A DNA stretch of 64,000 nucleotides. Source: Hymenoscyphus infarciens. Lineage: Eukaryota > Ascomycota > Leotiomycetes > Helotiales > Helotiaceae. Below the pieces are notes generated by a model. That model ran no database searches. It saw nothing but the letters and a program-made list of their open reading frames with translations, and was not told the DNA's origin. Where the stretch lies: positions 62,001-126,000 of the forward strand of contig LLCB01000063.1 in NCBI GenBank assembly GCA_001414345.1. Reading direction: 5' to 3'. Below are positions 38,585 through 49,821 of this stretch, piece by piece; the first letter of the stretch is position 1; the number at the start of each line of letters is the position of its first letter. The translations under genes and the position numbers were made by a program.

Positions 38585-41074
38585 ATGGAGGGCCATTACA
38601 ATCGCAATGTCGAAACATTTAGAGAGAAAGAGTATCCCATGCTCCAGGGTAAGTATTAAGACAAGAGGGGAAAGGGAATAAGTTTGTTAACGCGAGAAAC
38701 AGATGCCATCTATCTTGACCATGCTGGAACAACTCTTTTCTCGAAGTCACTCATGGAGAAGTTTACAACAGATATGATGTCAAATCTTTATGGCAACCCT
38801 CACTCCGCCTCTCCTTCCTCACAGTTGTCGACCTCCCGAATTGAAGACACTCGTTTGAAGGTCCTCCGATTTTTCAAGGCTGATCCAGAAGACTTTGATG
38901 TAGTGTTTGTTGCCAATGCAACTGCTGGAATCAAGTTGGTTATGGACGGTCTGCGAGCGTCAGATGGGGGGTTCAATTATACATACCACAGAGATTCGCA
39001 TACGAGCTTGGTTGGCGTACGAGAAGGGGCCACAGTGAGTCAGTGTCTTGATGACGAAGAAGTCGAAGACTGGCTATCAGGAAAAGGCAGCAGAGGAAAT
39101 TCAACAGACTCAATGTCGAGACTTTTCGCATATCCAGCACAATCGAACCTTGATGGGCGTCGTTTGCCTCTATCATGGGTACAAAGGGCGAAATCCCTGT
39201 GTCCTTCCACCTCGTCAACGATATACACGTTACTGGATGCCTCTGCCCTTGTATCTACTGCACAGCTGGACCTGAGCGACATAACTGCGGCCCCTGACTT
39301 TACGGTTCTGAGCTTTTATAAGATTTTTGGCTTCCCAGATCTAGGGGCTTTAATTGTTCGGAAAGACGCTGGCACAGTCCTTCAAACACGAAAGTATTTT
39401 GGAGGAGGTACTGTTGATGTTGTATTGTCCGTAAAGGAACAATGGCATGCCTTGAAAGGGCAATCTCTACATGAGAGCTTGGAAGATGGCACTCTACCTT
39501 TTCACAATATCATGGCATTGAATTCCGCAATCGATGTTCACACCGATTTGTACGGCTCCATGGATCGCATTGCCAAGCATACAGCTTTTCTAGCACAAAA
39601 ACTGTACACTGGTTTGAAATCCCTGAAGCATGCCAATTCCATGTCCGTGTGCGTGCTTTATTCCAAGGCTGTTTTCTCTGGACAAAATATGCAAGGCCCA
39701 GTTGTTGCTTTTAATGTCCAAAATAGTCAAGGGGCTTGGGTCAGTAATGTGGAACTCGAAAGATTGGCATCTATCCGCAACTTTCATATTCGAAGTGGAG
39801 GGCTTTGCAATCCTGGAGGTGTCGCTAAACATTTGGATCTTGAGCCTTGGGAGATGAGGCGGAATTTCTCAGCAGGTTTCCGATGTGGTGTAGAAAGCGA
39901 CATTTATGCTTGCAAAATCACTGGTATCATCCGCGCAAGTTTAGGTGCAATGAGCACGATAGGTGATGTGGATGCTTTCGTTTCATTTGTGAAGGAATTC
40001 TATGTAGAGAACAATCCAGTTCGATATGACTTAGAACCCAAGACAGAATCAAAGCCCTCCACTCATCTATTCGTCGAAAGCCTTACAATTTATCCCATCA
40101 AAAGTTGCGGGGGATACAATATTCCTGCAACTGCTAATTGGGAAGTTAGACCGGAAGGTCTTGCTTGGGACAGAGAGTGGTGTCTGATTCATCAAGGAAC
40201 TGGGCAAGCTTTGAGCCAGAAGAGACTTCCCAAAATGGCACTCATACGCCCAACACTTGATTTTGATCAAGGTTTATTACACATTGACTACCAAAATGGA
40301 CAGTCATCTGCATCACAAAAAAGTTCGATCCCTCTTTCGGCTCACCCAGCCTTCTGTGCTCCAGCAACTAGCAACAAAACCCTCTCATCGCGTGTATGTG
40401 GCGACAACATCGTCGCACAAATTTACAACACTGAGATTAGTGCTTTTTTTTCTCGAGTTCTTGGGGTTCCATGTACCCTCGCAAGATTCCCCGCTGGAGG
40501 GTCGGGATTTAGAACGAGGCATTCAAAGGCCCACATGCAGAAACACCAATGCCAGTCGAATACTCCTCCAAAGAAAGAATCAATACCTGGAGCATACCCG
40601 TCGCCTCTCACACCTCCGGACTCTGACTGCGAAGCGGCACCTAGACCAATCCTCCTTTCAAACGAAAGCCCGATCCTTTCAATCAACAGAGCAAGTCTCA
40701 ACGCTCTAAACCAAGCCATCGTCAAAACAGGCGGTATACCCACCTCCGCAGCAGTTTTCCGAGCAAATATAGTTATTGCTTCCACCTCTCCCGAAACCGA
40801 AAAACCTTATGATGAAGATCACTGGAAGAGGATCAGAATCGGACAACAGGGTTTTCAGATGCTGGGATCTTGTAGGAGGTGTCACATGATTTGTATTAAT
40901 CAGGATACCGCGGAGAAGGATGAGGAACCTTTTGTTACTTTGGCAAAGACGAGGCGGTTTGATTCCAAGGTCTTTTTTGGTAGTCATATGTGTCATGTTC
41001 CTGATGGGAATGGGAGGGAGGCTAGTATTAGGGTGGGGGATTTGGTTAGTGTTGATGGGGTGGGGGAGATGTGA
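38585..41074 (+). CDS. hxB: Molybdenum cofactor sulfurase (HxB/MOCOS type)
   Basis: Adds the terminal sulfur to the molybdenum cofactor of xanthine dehydrogenase and aldehyde oxidase. Two exons: 38585-38648 and 38703-41074, about 811 residues. The short first exon supplies MEGHYNRNVETFREKEYPML, and the join gives the PLP-domain start DAIYLDHAGTTLFSKSL. The PLP-lysine region reads LSFYKIFGFPDLGALIV. The sulfur-carrying Cys is in RSGGLCNPGGVAKHL. The C-terminal MOSC part starts near LTIYPIKSCGGYNIPA and carries the Cys-rich GSCRRCHMICINQDT near the end. All expected motifs are present. Starting at the downstream TTG near 38684 would lose the N terminus, so the spliced start is preferred. Confidence 0.93.
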
Positions 41075-41498
41075 ATAGATCAACGCAACTGAATCCAAAT
41101 ACAATCTTTGAAGATTCATTTGCTGGCCTTTTTCATTGCTTGGTAATATCCAGGCTAAGGTACTATTGCAAACTTGTAACTTTCATTGAGATTGAGTTTT
41201 TTTGTTCCAGGTTCAGAATGTCGTGATAAATTCGATTCATTCGTGCTGAAGTATAGATTGCTGAAAACTTGTACCACAAATTAGAGAATGCAGTCATTGT
41301 ACTAGGTATAAGTTGAATGGTTGCGGGATTCTTGAAGCTATAATTTCGTGAGTGAATCTGGTTCCACCTTCCCCACAATGATCAGACAGCATGAGGGACA
41401 AACTTTTATACCCCTCCAAAAGTCTGGGCAACACAAGGTTCACAAACAACTCCACCTCAAAAAAAGCCCGACCCTAAAACACAACCAACCTCAAGAAC
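41075..41498. other. Intergenic between MoCo sulfurase and CBS protein
   Basis: 3' flank of the sulfurase gene and promoter of the next plus-strand gene. Nothing else is seen. Confidence 0.4.
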
Positions 41499-42093
41499 AT
41501 GACAACGACAATATTAAATTCCATCCCTCTCGGCGCCAAAGACGTCGCTGGTAAAATGGCAGAAATAGCAGCCCCAGCATCAACACTTTCGAGTCGCTAT
41601 AGAGGGGTAAGTTTCTCGCTATCGCCGAGCCCTTACGATCACGATTGCATACTAACATACTGGCACAAAGGCAACAGTAGAAGACCTGGATCCTCCCTCC
41701 GCCCTCTCCTGCAACCCCACAGACCCCATCTCCCACGCACTCCTCTCCGCTTTCGAACGCGATTACACACACCTCACAGTCGTCTCAACCGACACCCGCG
41801 CCCTCCTGGGTTACCTCTCTATTCCGCACCTGCAATCACTGTTGAAATCGGGCACGGTGAAGGAGAGCGATGAAGTGTCAAAGGCGATGACGAAGTTTAG
41901 ACGGAAAGGAAGGGTTTATAAGGTTATTACTATGGATACACCGCTTGAGGATTTGGAGAGGTTTTTTAATGGGGAAGAGGGAGAGGGGGGCAAGCAGGAG
42001 TTTGCTGTTGTTACTGATGAGAGGAGGAGGTTTGTGTTGGGAGTTGCTACGAGGACTGATTTGGAGGAGTTTGCGAGGAGGAGACCTGCTTGA
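41499..42093 (+). CDS. Small CBS-domain protein
   Basis: Two exons: 41499-41606 and 41671-42093, about 176 residues; the join reads SSRYRG-ATVEDLD. The body is a CBS pair: first motif around NPTDPISHALLSAF with LTVVSTDTRALLGYLS, second around VYKVITMDTPLEDLERFF with EFAVVTDERRRFVLGVATRTDLEEF. Isolated CBS pairs usually bind adenosine nucleotides and regulate partner proteins; the partner is unknown. Homologous small CBS proteins are common in ascomycetes. No targeting signal is seen. The intron contains a good branch-type CTAAC. Confidence 0.8.
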
Positions 42094-43025
42094 GGGAATG
42101 GGAATATGGGCAGTGGGAAGGTTGGGATGAAGGTGGTGATCATGAAGATTATAAGGCATGAATAACCTACACCCAGTGTTGTATTTTTTCGCGGATTTTC
42201 TCGAGAGGGTCAAAAGTGCGTACGGGTGTTCAAAATACGGACTCTGCTCTACTGGTTGGGAGACGATGTACCCCGCGATCTGTTTTGGACAACAAAACAG
42301 TGAGTGAATCCTAGAGGCGAAGTGGATGATGTGAATTGAGGGTGATTCCTTCCTTTAAGATTTTCTCTGCCCTCCCGGTTGTTTGTCATGACGGTCGAAC
42401 TAGGTACGAGGGAAGGAGTGACTCTGATTCCCGGGGTACGGAGTACTTCAAATGTCAACTGGCTGCGAGGTAGAATGCCTATGTTTTACTCTCTCAATTG
42501 TTCAAGCAAAAACTCGAAAAATCAATAGAGTTATTCTATAATAAAAAGTAAACAAATTCATCGCTACGACTATGAAGCTGGAGTATAAGAGCACCTTGAG
42601 GGTACCTCTTAATACTGATGACACGGGCCCAATACAGATCATAGCTTAAGCACCCCTTCCTAATTTGTCGTACTTGGTATCAATCCGGAGGTAAGCTCCA
42701 ATATATCCGTCCATTCCGACTCCCTCCGACCTCTGATTCCTTTGATCTTCTTCAATTTCTCATTGAAGGAAGTGCAGTGTACACATGTGTACACAAGTCG
42801 TGATCGATCAATTCTCTTTTTGCAATTGCCCTCTCTTTCAGTCTCGTGCTTGGCCAGTCATTCCACAAACACCAGCTATCTACTCGGCGATAAGGACCGA
42901 CGTGAGTATTCCCCTCTTTTGTTATTGTCAACTACCAATTTCTCGAGGACAATCCCTTCTGCGTTTTACTGTGCTATTATCTTAGCTTCGCGAACTGACA
43001 ATTGTCACAATTAGAACTCGCTAAA
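42094..43025. other. Intergenic: promoter and leader of the phosphate carrier
   Basis: Contains the 3' flank of the CBS gene, the 18-bp palindrome at 42,777-42,794, and a leader with a likely intron at 42,902-43,014. Short frames here look like leader shadows. Confidence 0.45.
42777..42794. promoter_or_regulatory. 18-bp perfect palindrome upstream of phosphate carrier
   Basis: GTGTACACATGTGTACAC is self-complementary over its full length. It lies about 230 bp before the start codon, upstream of a probable 5' UTR intron (42902-43014, GTGAGT...TTAG). It may bind a dimeric regulator; function is inferred only from symmetry. Confidence 0.5.
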
Positions 43026-44656
43026 ATGGGGCTCCTCTTCCCTTCTCAGGATACACTTCATGATGTATTCCGCCCCGCGATTCCCTTCGGCCGCGCTTCA
43101 ATCTCGAAGGCTCAACCCCAAGAGCTTGCCCAACCCAAACGCAGCGCTTTGGGTGCTCGCACAGAGCTTTATACCACTTGGTCTGTCGTCGAGGATGCGA
43201 AGAACAAGGCGAACAAGTTAAGCGCGGAAGCTACCAAGGAGTTTGAGTTGGCAAGCGAGAAAGCTAGAGCTAAGGCTGGACACATTGAATTGTATTCTGC
43301 TAAATATTATGCTGCTTGTACTTTCGGTGGACTTTTGGCTTGTGTAAGTGTTTATTGCTGTTTTGATTTTCTTGTGTCAATGGGATTCGGTGAATCGAGT
43401 TGTTCAAATAACGTTTGAACACTCGAGAAATCGGATTTCTGATCGCCACAATCTTCTCGCGTGGTATCTCTGATACGCCCATTGCTTGCACATGATGCCT
43501 CCGTTTTCCTAAACACGTCCAATGTCTTATCCCACAGCATCTCGTCAATTCCCAAAACCCTTCTTGCAATCTATCTAACCCTTTTCAGGGTCTAACCCAC
43601 ACTTTCGTCACCCCCCTCGATCTTGTAAAATGCCGTCGCCAAGTCGATTCCAGACTCTACACTGGAAACTTCCAAGCCTGGTCCAAAATCGGACGCGCAG
43701 AAGGCGTTCGAGGAATTTACACAGGTTGGAGTCCAACATTCTTTGGATACTCAGCTCAGGGAGCTTTCAAATACGGAGGATACGAGTATTTTAAGAAGTT
43801 TTACTCGGATGTTGTGGGTACGGAGAACGCGCACAAGTATAAGACTTCAATTTATTTGGTTGCAAGTGCAAGTGCTGAGTTTATTGCTGATATTGCGTGA
43901 GTATTGTCTCCACTGTTTGAGACCATTTTCAGATGGTTATGATGACTATAGTATTAATATGTTTCAGACTGTGCCCATTTGAGGCTGTGAAGGTTCGCAT
44001 GCAAACTACTATCCCACCATTCGCCAAAGGTACAATCGATGGAATCAGTCAAATCACCGCAAAGGAGGGCTACGCAGGTCTCTACAAGGGATTATATCCT
44101 CTTTGGTAAGTCAATCTCTTCCCAAAACCGCGGCACTCACCTTACTACTAAACCCCATACTAAAACCACCCTCCCAGGGGTCGACAAATCCCCTACACAA
44201 TGATGAAATTCGCCTCCTTCGAAACAATCGTCGAAATGATCTACGCCCGTCTCCCCGGCCAAAAATCCGATTACTCCAAAGCTGCACAAACAGGAGTATC
44301 TTTCACCGGTGGTTACTTAGCTGGTATCCTCTGCGCTATCGTCTCGCATCCTGCTGATGTCATGGTCTCGAAATTGAATGCTAATCGTCAGGCCGGAGAG
44401 GCTTTTGGTGCTGCGCTTGGAAGAATCTATAAAGATATTGGATTCTCGGGACTTTGGAATGGATTGCCGGTTAGGATTTTTATGATTGGGACTTTGACTG
44501 GGTTGCAGTGGATGATTTATGTGAGTTTTATCCTGGTGCTTGTTGTTGAGTGGAGGGGTTGTTTGGGGGCTGTACTGACTTGTTTCGAAGGATTACTTCA
44601 AGATTTTCATGGGTTTGCCTACTACTGGTGGTGCTGCTCCACCGGCGGAGAAGTAG
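43026..44656 (+). CDS. MIR1: Mitochondrial phosphate carrier
   Basis: Inner-membrane carrier importing phosphate for ATP synthesis. Five exons fit by phase: 43026-43343, 43589-43896, 43968-44105, 44178-44520 and 44591-44656, about 390 residues. All three carrier repeats are present with their signatures: [16 protein letters not shown] and PADVMVSK, and the G-Y/F-rich helices [19 protein letters not shown] are typical of the phosphate subfamily. The N terminus is a long charged extension with a helical Lys/Glu/Ala segment, and the tail ends GGAAPPAEK. The start Met follows a likely leader intron. An upstream in-frame TTG exists but is inside or next to that intron. No damage is seen. Confidence 0.93.
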
Positions 44657-46915
44657 AGAAAGAGCGCGCGCGAGAGAGAGGTAGGTACATATCAAAAATA
44701 AAGGATGGAAGGATGGAAAGGGGAGAGACAACGATGGAAACACGGAACTGAGAATGTATCTGTTATCGTACTGTCAATTTGTTCATTTGTTTTATTAGGT
44801 TATACCCACGTGCTTCTTTTTGAAACGATGTAATGCAATTGTTATTTGTTGAAATGGATGTCTATGGTGCTCTCACACGCTCGTGACACAGAGGTCACTT
44901 GTTTTGGTGTCACCTGGAAGGTCTCAGAAGGCACGTTCGTTGATGTAAGTAGTATATATAACCAGCTTTTGCTGGAGTGCTTTTCAAATTAGTTGGTTTA
45001 CACCTGGTTTCAACCACTGTCGCTTCTGTTGCAAGGACTACAACTGTCAGGTGTCTGGTAGAAAATGCTTATATCGTAACTTCGTCTGAAAAAAGTTATT
45101 TTCCCAAATTTTTGAAACTATTTCGATTTGGGAATAACTATACTATAAACAACGAAATGGATTGATTATAGTATAATATCTTAGATAGGGTTTCTAGCGT
45201 ATTTTATTATTACTAAGATCTTATTACTTGAATCTTATTACTTCTCTCTTCTATCTTCTTCCTTCTTACTTCTTTCTTAATACCTCTTTCTTAACACTTC
45301 ACTCTTGCTATTTCTTCTTCGATAGCTTCCTATTGTCTTCTTTTTCATTCTTTACTTAAGTTCTTAATCTGCTATTCTCTAATTATTAATAATATTACTA
45401 GGTCTACTCGAATAATAGAGACTCTTTTATCCCTTCTATTGTAAAATCGATTAAAGAGTCTAATTTCCTCGAACCTTTAAAATAATATAATTTCAGAAAT
45501 ATTTATACTCGAAACAAAACAATAAATAGGTAAAATTCCTTGTTTACTTGACGTAACTTTGTTTTTTTATAGTAATAGAGTTATTAAAGAGTAGATACGG
45601 TAAACAAAGTAACGTATTTTCTTTTGTCGATTGAAATAGAACGTTCGAAATAGAAGAATAAACTCAACTTGCTATCTTAGAATTGAGTTCGTTCAAGGAT
45701 CGAGAGTCGCTTTCTTATCTTCTAGATGCTTTATAGTAACATCGTTTGTTGATTTCAATTTTCTAAAGCCTTTGGCATACTATAAATATCAGAAGGAATT
45801 TACAAAAAACCATCAAACGAATCTTTACATTCAATTCCTATGTAATCTTCAAAGGAAGATATGACAATGCGAACACAAATAGATCAAGAGACGCAGGTAG
45901 GCCCTCCTAACCCCCGACGCCACATAGCCCTATCTCTCTCTATCAGGACAGCATTTGCTTAAGCTATTACGGCACGAAAACCAACTGCGAAATGCAACAA
46001 AACACTCAAACCATCAAAACCGCCTAAACTCAAGGGATAAAAATTTCATACTTACAGAAGAGAAGAACTAATGTAGCATCAAGTAATATATAAATACACA
46101 AATCGACTGATGGGGAATAGCTGGGGTAATGTCGCACGAATAGGAGGGGTTGGAATAATAGGAGAAAAGGGGGGTCAAAGATAAGGAAATTAAAAAGGTA
46201 TGGATTGGTCTGCTTATCTCGTGCAATGACACGCTTCTATTGTCAATTTGACGAATCAGAAGAGGACGATTCTGCGAGGTGATCGCCGACTGCGGAGACA
46301 TCCCTTTCCTCGTACCTGAGGGGTGATGCGCAAGCAGCGGACAGCTATATTGGGGACTTGCGTCATTGATGTATTTCTTGCTCATTGCATGATCGCGGGT
46401 TTGAGAATCTCGCGATTTGCCAAGGCCAGCCCCTCGCTTCACGTGCAAGAAGCACTCGTAGGCGAAGTAGCTTTCTGCCGCCTCTTCATATATCATCAGG
46501 TGTTTGGTTGGAAGCAGGTTCTTCCATTTCTAGATTTGCTTTTTCCAGACAAGCCTGACACATATCCAGTCGAACATCCCTAGCATTGAAACCTAAGACA
46601 AGGTGAGTTCTTGTGTGGTGTGTTTTCCCAATCAGGGAGCTTCAATTCGGCCATGCCTCCATTGAGGACATTGAGCCTTCCACCTTTCCCGTCTTCGCCG
46701 ATGACGGTCAACTCCGTGACCTGAGGGAGGTAGAGGTGAACCTTGGCTTTCCCCAGGTGGATTCTCGTAATTACCCCGTTCTCTTCTCATTTCATTCTGT
46801 CCTGCAAGGTTTTCTGCCATCACGTCAACATTAGTCGTGACTTAAATATCAGATCTTTCGAGACAGACCCCCAGCAAAGACAACAACAACACAACATCCG
46901 GAGATATCAGAAAAC
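44657..46915. other. Long spacer, partly decayed repeat DNA
   Basis: 44,657-45,170 is the 3' flank of the carrier. 45,170-45,830 is AT-rich and looks RIP-affected. 45,830-46,915 has normal composition and leads into the Par32-like promoter. The longest frame (46,068-46,496, minus) has no recognisable content. Confidence 0.4.
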
Positions 46916-47426
46916 ATGAGCGCAAGAGGAAGTGCAGAAGTTAGCCATGGCCGTGGTGGTAATTTTTCCCGCTTTAGATCTGTATGCGCCCGAGTTTGCT
47001 AACACTCACATAGGAGCCGGAAACATTGGCGTAGACAGCACACCGTATGTTTTCTAGCTCAAAGCTTTTTCCGAACGTATATATGAATGCAAAAACTGAT
47101 ATATCCTCAGATACGGTGATGGAGAAATTGTTCGCGAGGGAGCAGCTGGAGATCACGGCGATGGAGCATTTAGCACCGGGCGAGGCGGAGCAGCCAACAT
47201 CGGATCCCCCCACACAAAAGCCACCGTTCGAAAAGACGAAGTCGCCATCCCGGAAGTCGCTCTTCGCCCCAGCATGGAGAACGAGAACTTTCACGTCGGA
47301 AGAGGTGGTGGAGGAAATGTTCATCTCGCAGGACCAGAGGGCACCAAGCATCCTGAGGGACTCGCAGATAAGTTGAAGAACAAGTTGTTCAAGAAGAAGG
47401 CCCCGAAGGAGGAGCCTAAGGCATAG
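46916..47426 (+). CDS. Par32-like GRGG-repeat protein (DUF3602 type)
   Basis: Three exons: 46916-46958, 47014-47044 and 47111-47426, 129 residues. The protein is built of short repeats: HGRGG-AGNIG, then TGRGGAANIGSP and VGRGGGGNVHL, ending in a Lys-rich tail (KLKNKLFKKKAPKEEPKA). This matches the fungal DUF3602/Par32 family. Yeast Par32 is phosphorylated on TORC1 inhibition and acts on ammonium transporters; that role here is inference. The two tiny first exons and the overlapping frames on both strands make the gene easy to miss. It is intrinsically disordered in appearance. Confidence 0.8.
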
Positions 47427-48587
47427 AATTTCGAGTAGAGACCTGGCGATATTAGCACACTTCTTCGGGTTTTCTCTTTGCCTAGATGATGGATAGATGG
47501 AGAGATACATCCAGCCAGTGGGTGGGGAGTTTTTGGCGGATTTTCTTTTGATACCACACCTTTTTCCTGTTCTCCGGTCTGTCATCTATGACAATTGCGT
47601 TTTTTCTCCCCTCTGTGAACCTGGGCTATAGATAGTCATGGAATAGTAAGAAACTACGCACCATAATCCCCTTTCTCCAATGCTAGAAGTTGTTCGCCTT
47701 TTGTGTGTCTTTTCTACACAATTGAATAAGTTTCTGAAGCTACAGGAGCCTACCTAGCATACATAGGTGCAGAGACTGGTGAGCTAGTAAAAACGCAGCT
47801 AAGAGAATATTTGTTCACTAACAGCTTTTATATAGGAATTGACTAAGCAGATCTAGAGATTAAAGTGCTTTGATTATATTTTGTGTTATTAAGTAAATGT
47901 TCTTAAGTAAACTTGGAGAGTAATTTGGCGGGGCTTTCGCGATCGGCACATAAGCTCCTGCACTCCCTGCTAGTTTCTTCTAGCACCGTTTTCTAAAGTA
48001 GCAGGTGTATACCTATATAACAATAGAGTACTCGTATAGTTATACATTTAAGATATACCTATGCTATCAACCGGTTAGTTATATAGAGATTTACTACTTA
48101 AGTAACTGAAAACAGAGTATTACAGGTGCCTAGGCACTCACCTCGCGCAGGGAAACCTCGGTGCTAAAATGCTAGCGCGTATTCGCGACCGCGAGGTTAA
48201 CCCGCCGACTTAATCTAAATCAACAAATTCACCTTCCTAATGATCGTGTCTGCCTGCCAGCAATTATTTAAGCCCGTCGGCAGCTCCTTCGTTCTACTTA
48301 ATAGCTAACACTTTAATACCTCTAACACTTTAATACCTCTAACACTTTAATACCTCTAACACTTTAATACCTCTCTGGACTGCCCCACTACCAACCACCT
48401 TAGGCACAACACCATCGAGGGGTTCGACTCTGCGTCTGCGACTCCCACAATAGCTTGCGGTGGACTAGACTCTTTTCCTACCGACAAAAACTCCCAAGGT
48501 ACATGCAGTCCTACCTTCGCGACTAAACCAATGGCACATCCTTAAGCTAACACCACCTACATAGACCGACCTCCTTCTTGAGCAGCA
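47427..48587. other. Intergenic with a 4 x 17-bp tandem repeat
   Basis: 3' flank of the Par32-like gene, an AT-rich stretch (about 47,800-48,120), a GC-rich patch near 48,140-48,210, and the promoter/leader of the BAH gene with the 17-bp repeat at 48,307-48,374. Confidence 0.45.
48307..48374 (+). repeat. Tandem repeat, 4 x 17 bp, upstream of BAH gene
   Basis: Four perfect copies of AACACTTTAATACCTCT end about 210 bp before the start codon of the BAH-PHD gene, so they lie in its promoter or leader. Being perfect, they are recent or selected. Confidence 0.9.
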
Positions 48588-49821
48588 ATGAGCGGAAAGG
48601 TCCAAAAGGGCAAGCGACCAAAACACTGCCCGTCGCCCTATCCCACAAAGCGACCGAAGTCGAAACCGAAGTCGAAACCCGCCATGGATCTTGCAGTTCA
48701 AGCTGCGGATTCTGCGATGCCAATCTTCCAGATCGAATACCCCTCTGACATGCCATCCGAAGGGGACATCGCGATGGGCAATTTAACGTCGGAGCAAAAG
48801 GAGTTGATTGACAAGTCGGAGTGCATTAAATCGCCATTCAACCCAAGAGGCGCAAAGCCAGGTGCATTGGACCAGCGCGTTCGCATCACGCCCTATGATG
48901 AATGGTCTAGGATGAAGAAGTACGCCAACTTCGTTAGTAAGTGGTGTCTTATATATTTGGGCTTTATTGTTATTTCAGGACTAATTGTTGCCTTCAAGTC
49001 CAAGGGGAAACATACTCCAGCGAGGAGATTGTGTTTGTTAGAGGCGACCACACCCCATCACAAGATTCAGATATCCCACTAAACATGAAAACATTTTGGG
49101 TGGCTAAGATATTGCAAGTCAGAGCTTCGAACGCACAACACGTATATGCGCTAGTGGCGTGGCTTTACTGGCCTGACGAACTCCCACCACCAGCGAAGAA
49201 AGCTCGAGACCAGATTTCTGCAATTGGGGGCAAGCGCAGATACCATGGTGAGGATGAACTGGTAGCTTCAAATTACCTGGATATACTGGATGTCTTGAGT
49301 TTCGCTGGAAAAGCAGATGTCGTGGAGTGGGATGAAGACAGTGATGGTTCTGAATTCATGGGAAGGAATCTTTACTGGCGCCAAACCTTCTGCCGCGAAA
49401 CCCAAGCTCTGTCGGTAAGTATTACAATTGCAAATTTCAAGAGAGAATCTTCCTAACATTATCTTAGAAAATCCGAGAGCACTGCGTTTGCCGGTCTCAC
49501 TATAATCCAAGCAATTCAATGTACATCTGCGACAATCCGGCGTGCGCAATTTGGCTTCATAAAGTTTGTCTGACCGAATACTCTTTGTCGGAGGCATTTA
49601 CGAAGCTCAAGCCCGAACTGGATACCGATGCTTTGGTCGGCAAAAAGAATCTCAAAGCCAACAAGCCGATTTATTCGACTATACTCGCTGGAGCGATTGA
49701 GCCCGCTGAGAGCCAGGGAGCTGAACTAAAAATCACCGTTCACGATCTCAGAAAAGGACACAAGAAGACTTGGTTCGAGCGCGTTAAATGTCCATTGTGT
49801 AAGAAAAAGATTGCAACATGA
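48588..49821 (+). CDS. BAH-domain protein with C-terminal PHD-like zinc finger
   Basis: Probable chromatin reader. Three exons fit by phase: 48588-48936, 48999-49414 and 49468-49821, about 372 residues. The N terminus is basic (KGKRPKHCPSPYPTKRPKSK), a likely nuclear signal, then an acidic Ser/Met region. The BAH domain runs from about residue 115 to 200 (EEIVFVRGDHTP; FWVAKILQVRASNAQHVYAL; WLYWPDELP). The finger begins REHCVCRSHYNP, then MYICDNPACAIWLHKVCL, and closes with VKCPLCKKK, supplying the expected Cys/His ligands but with a long insert before the last pair. Fungal BAH-PHD proteins are linked to heterochromatin, and the gene lies in a repeat-rich window, but a direct role is not shown. 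Histone target unknown. Confidence 0.8.

Noticed and set aside
46068..46496. 142-codon minus-strand open frame
   Set aside because: No family resemblance and low-complexity content; kept as intergenic.
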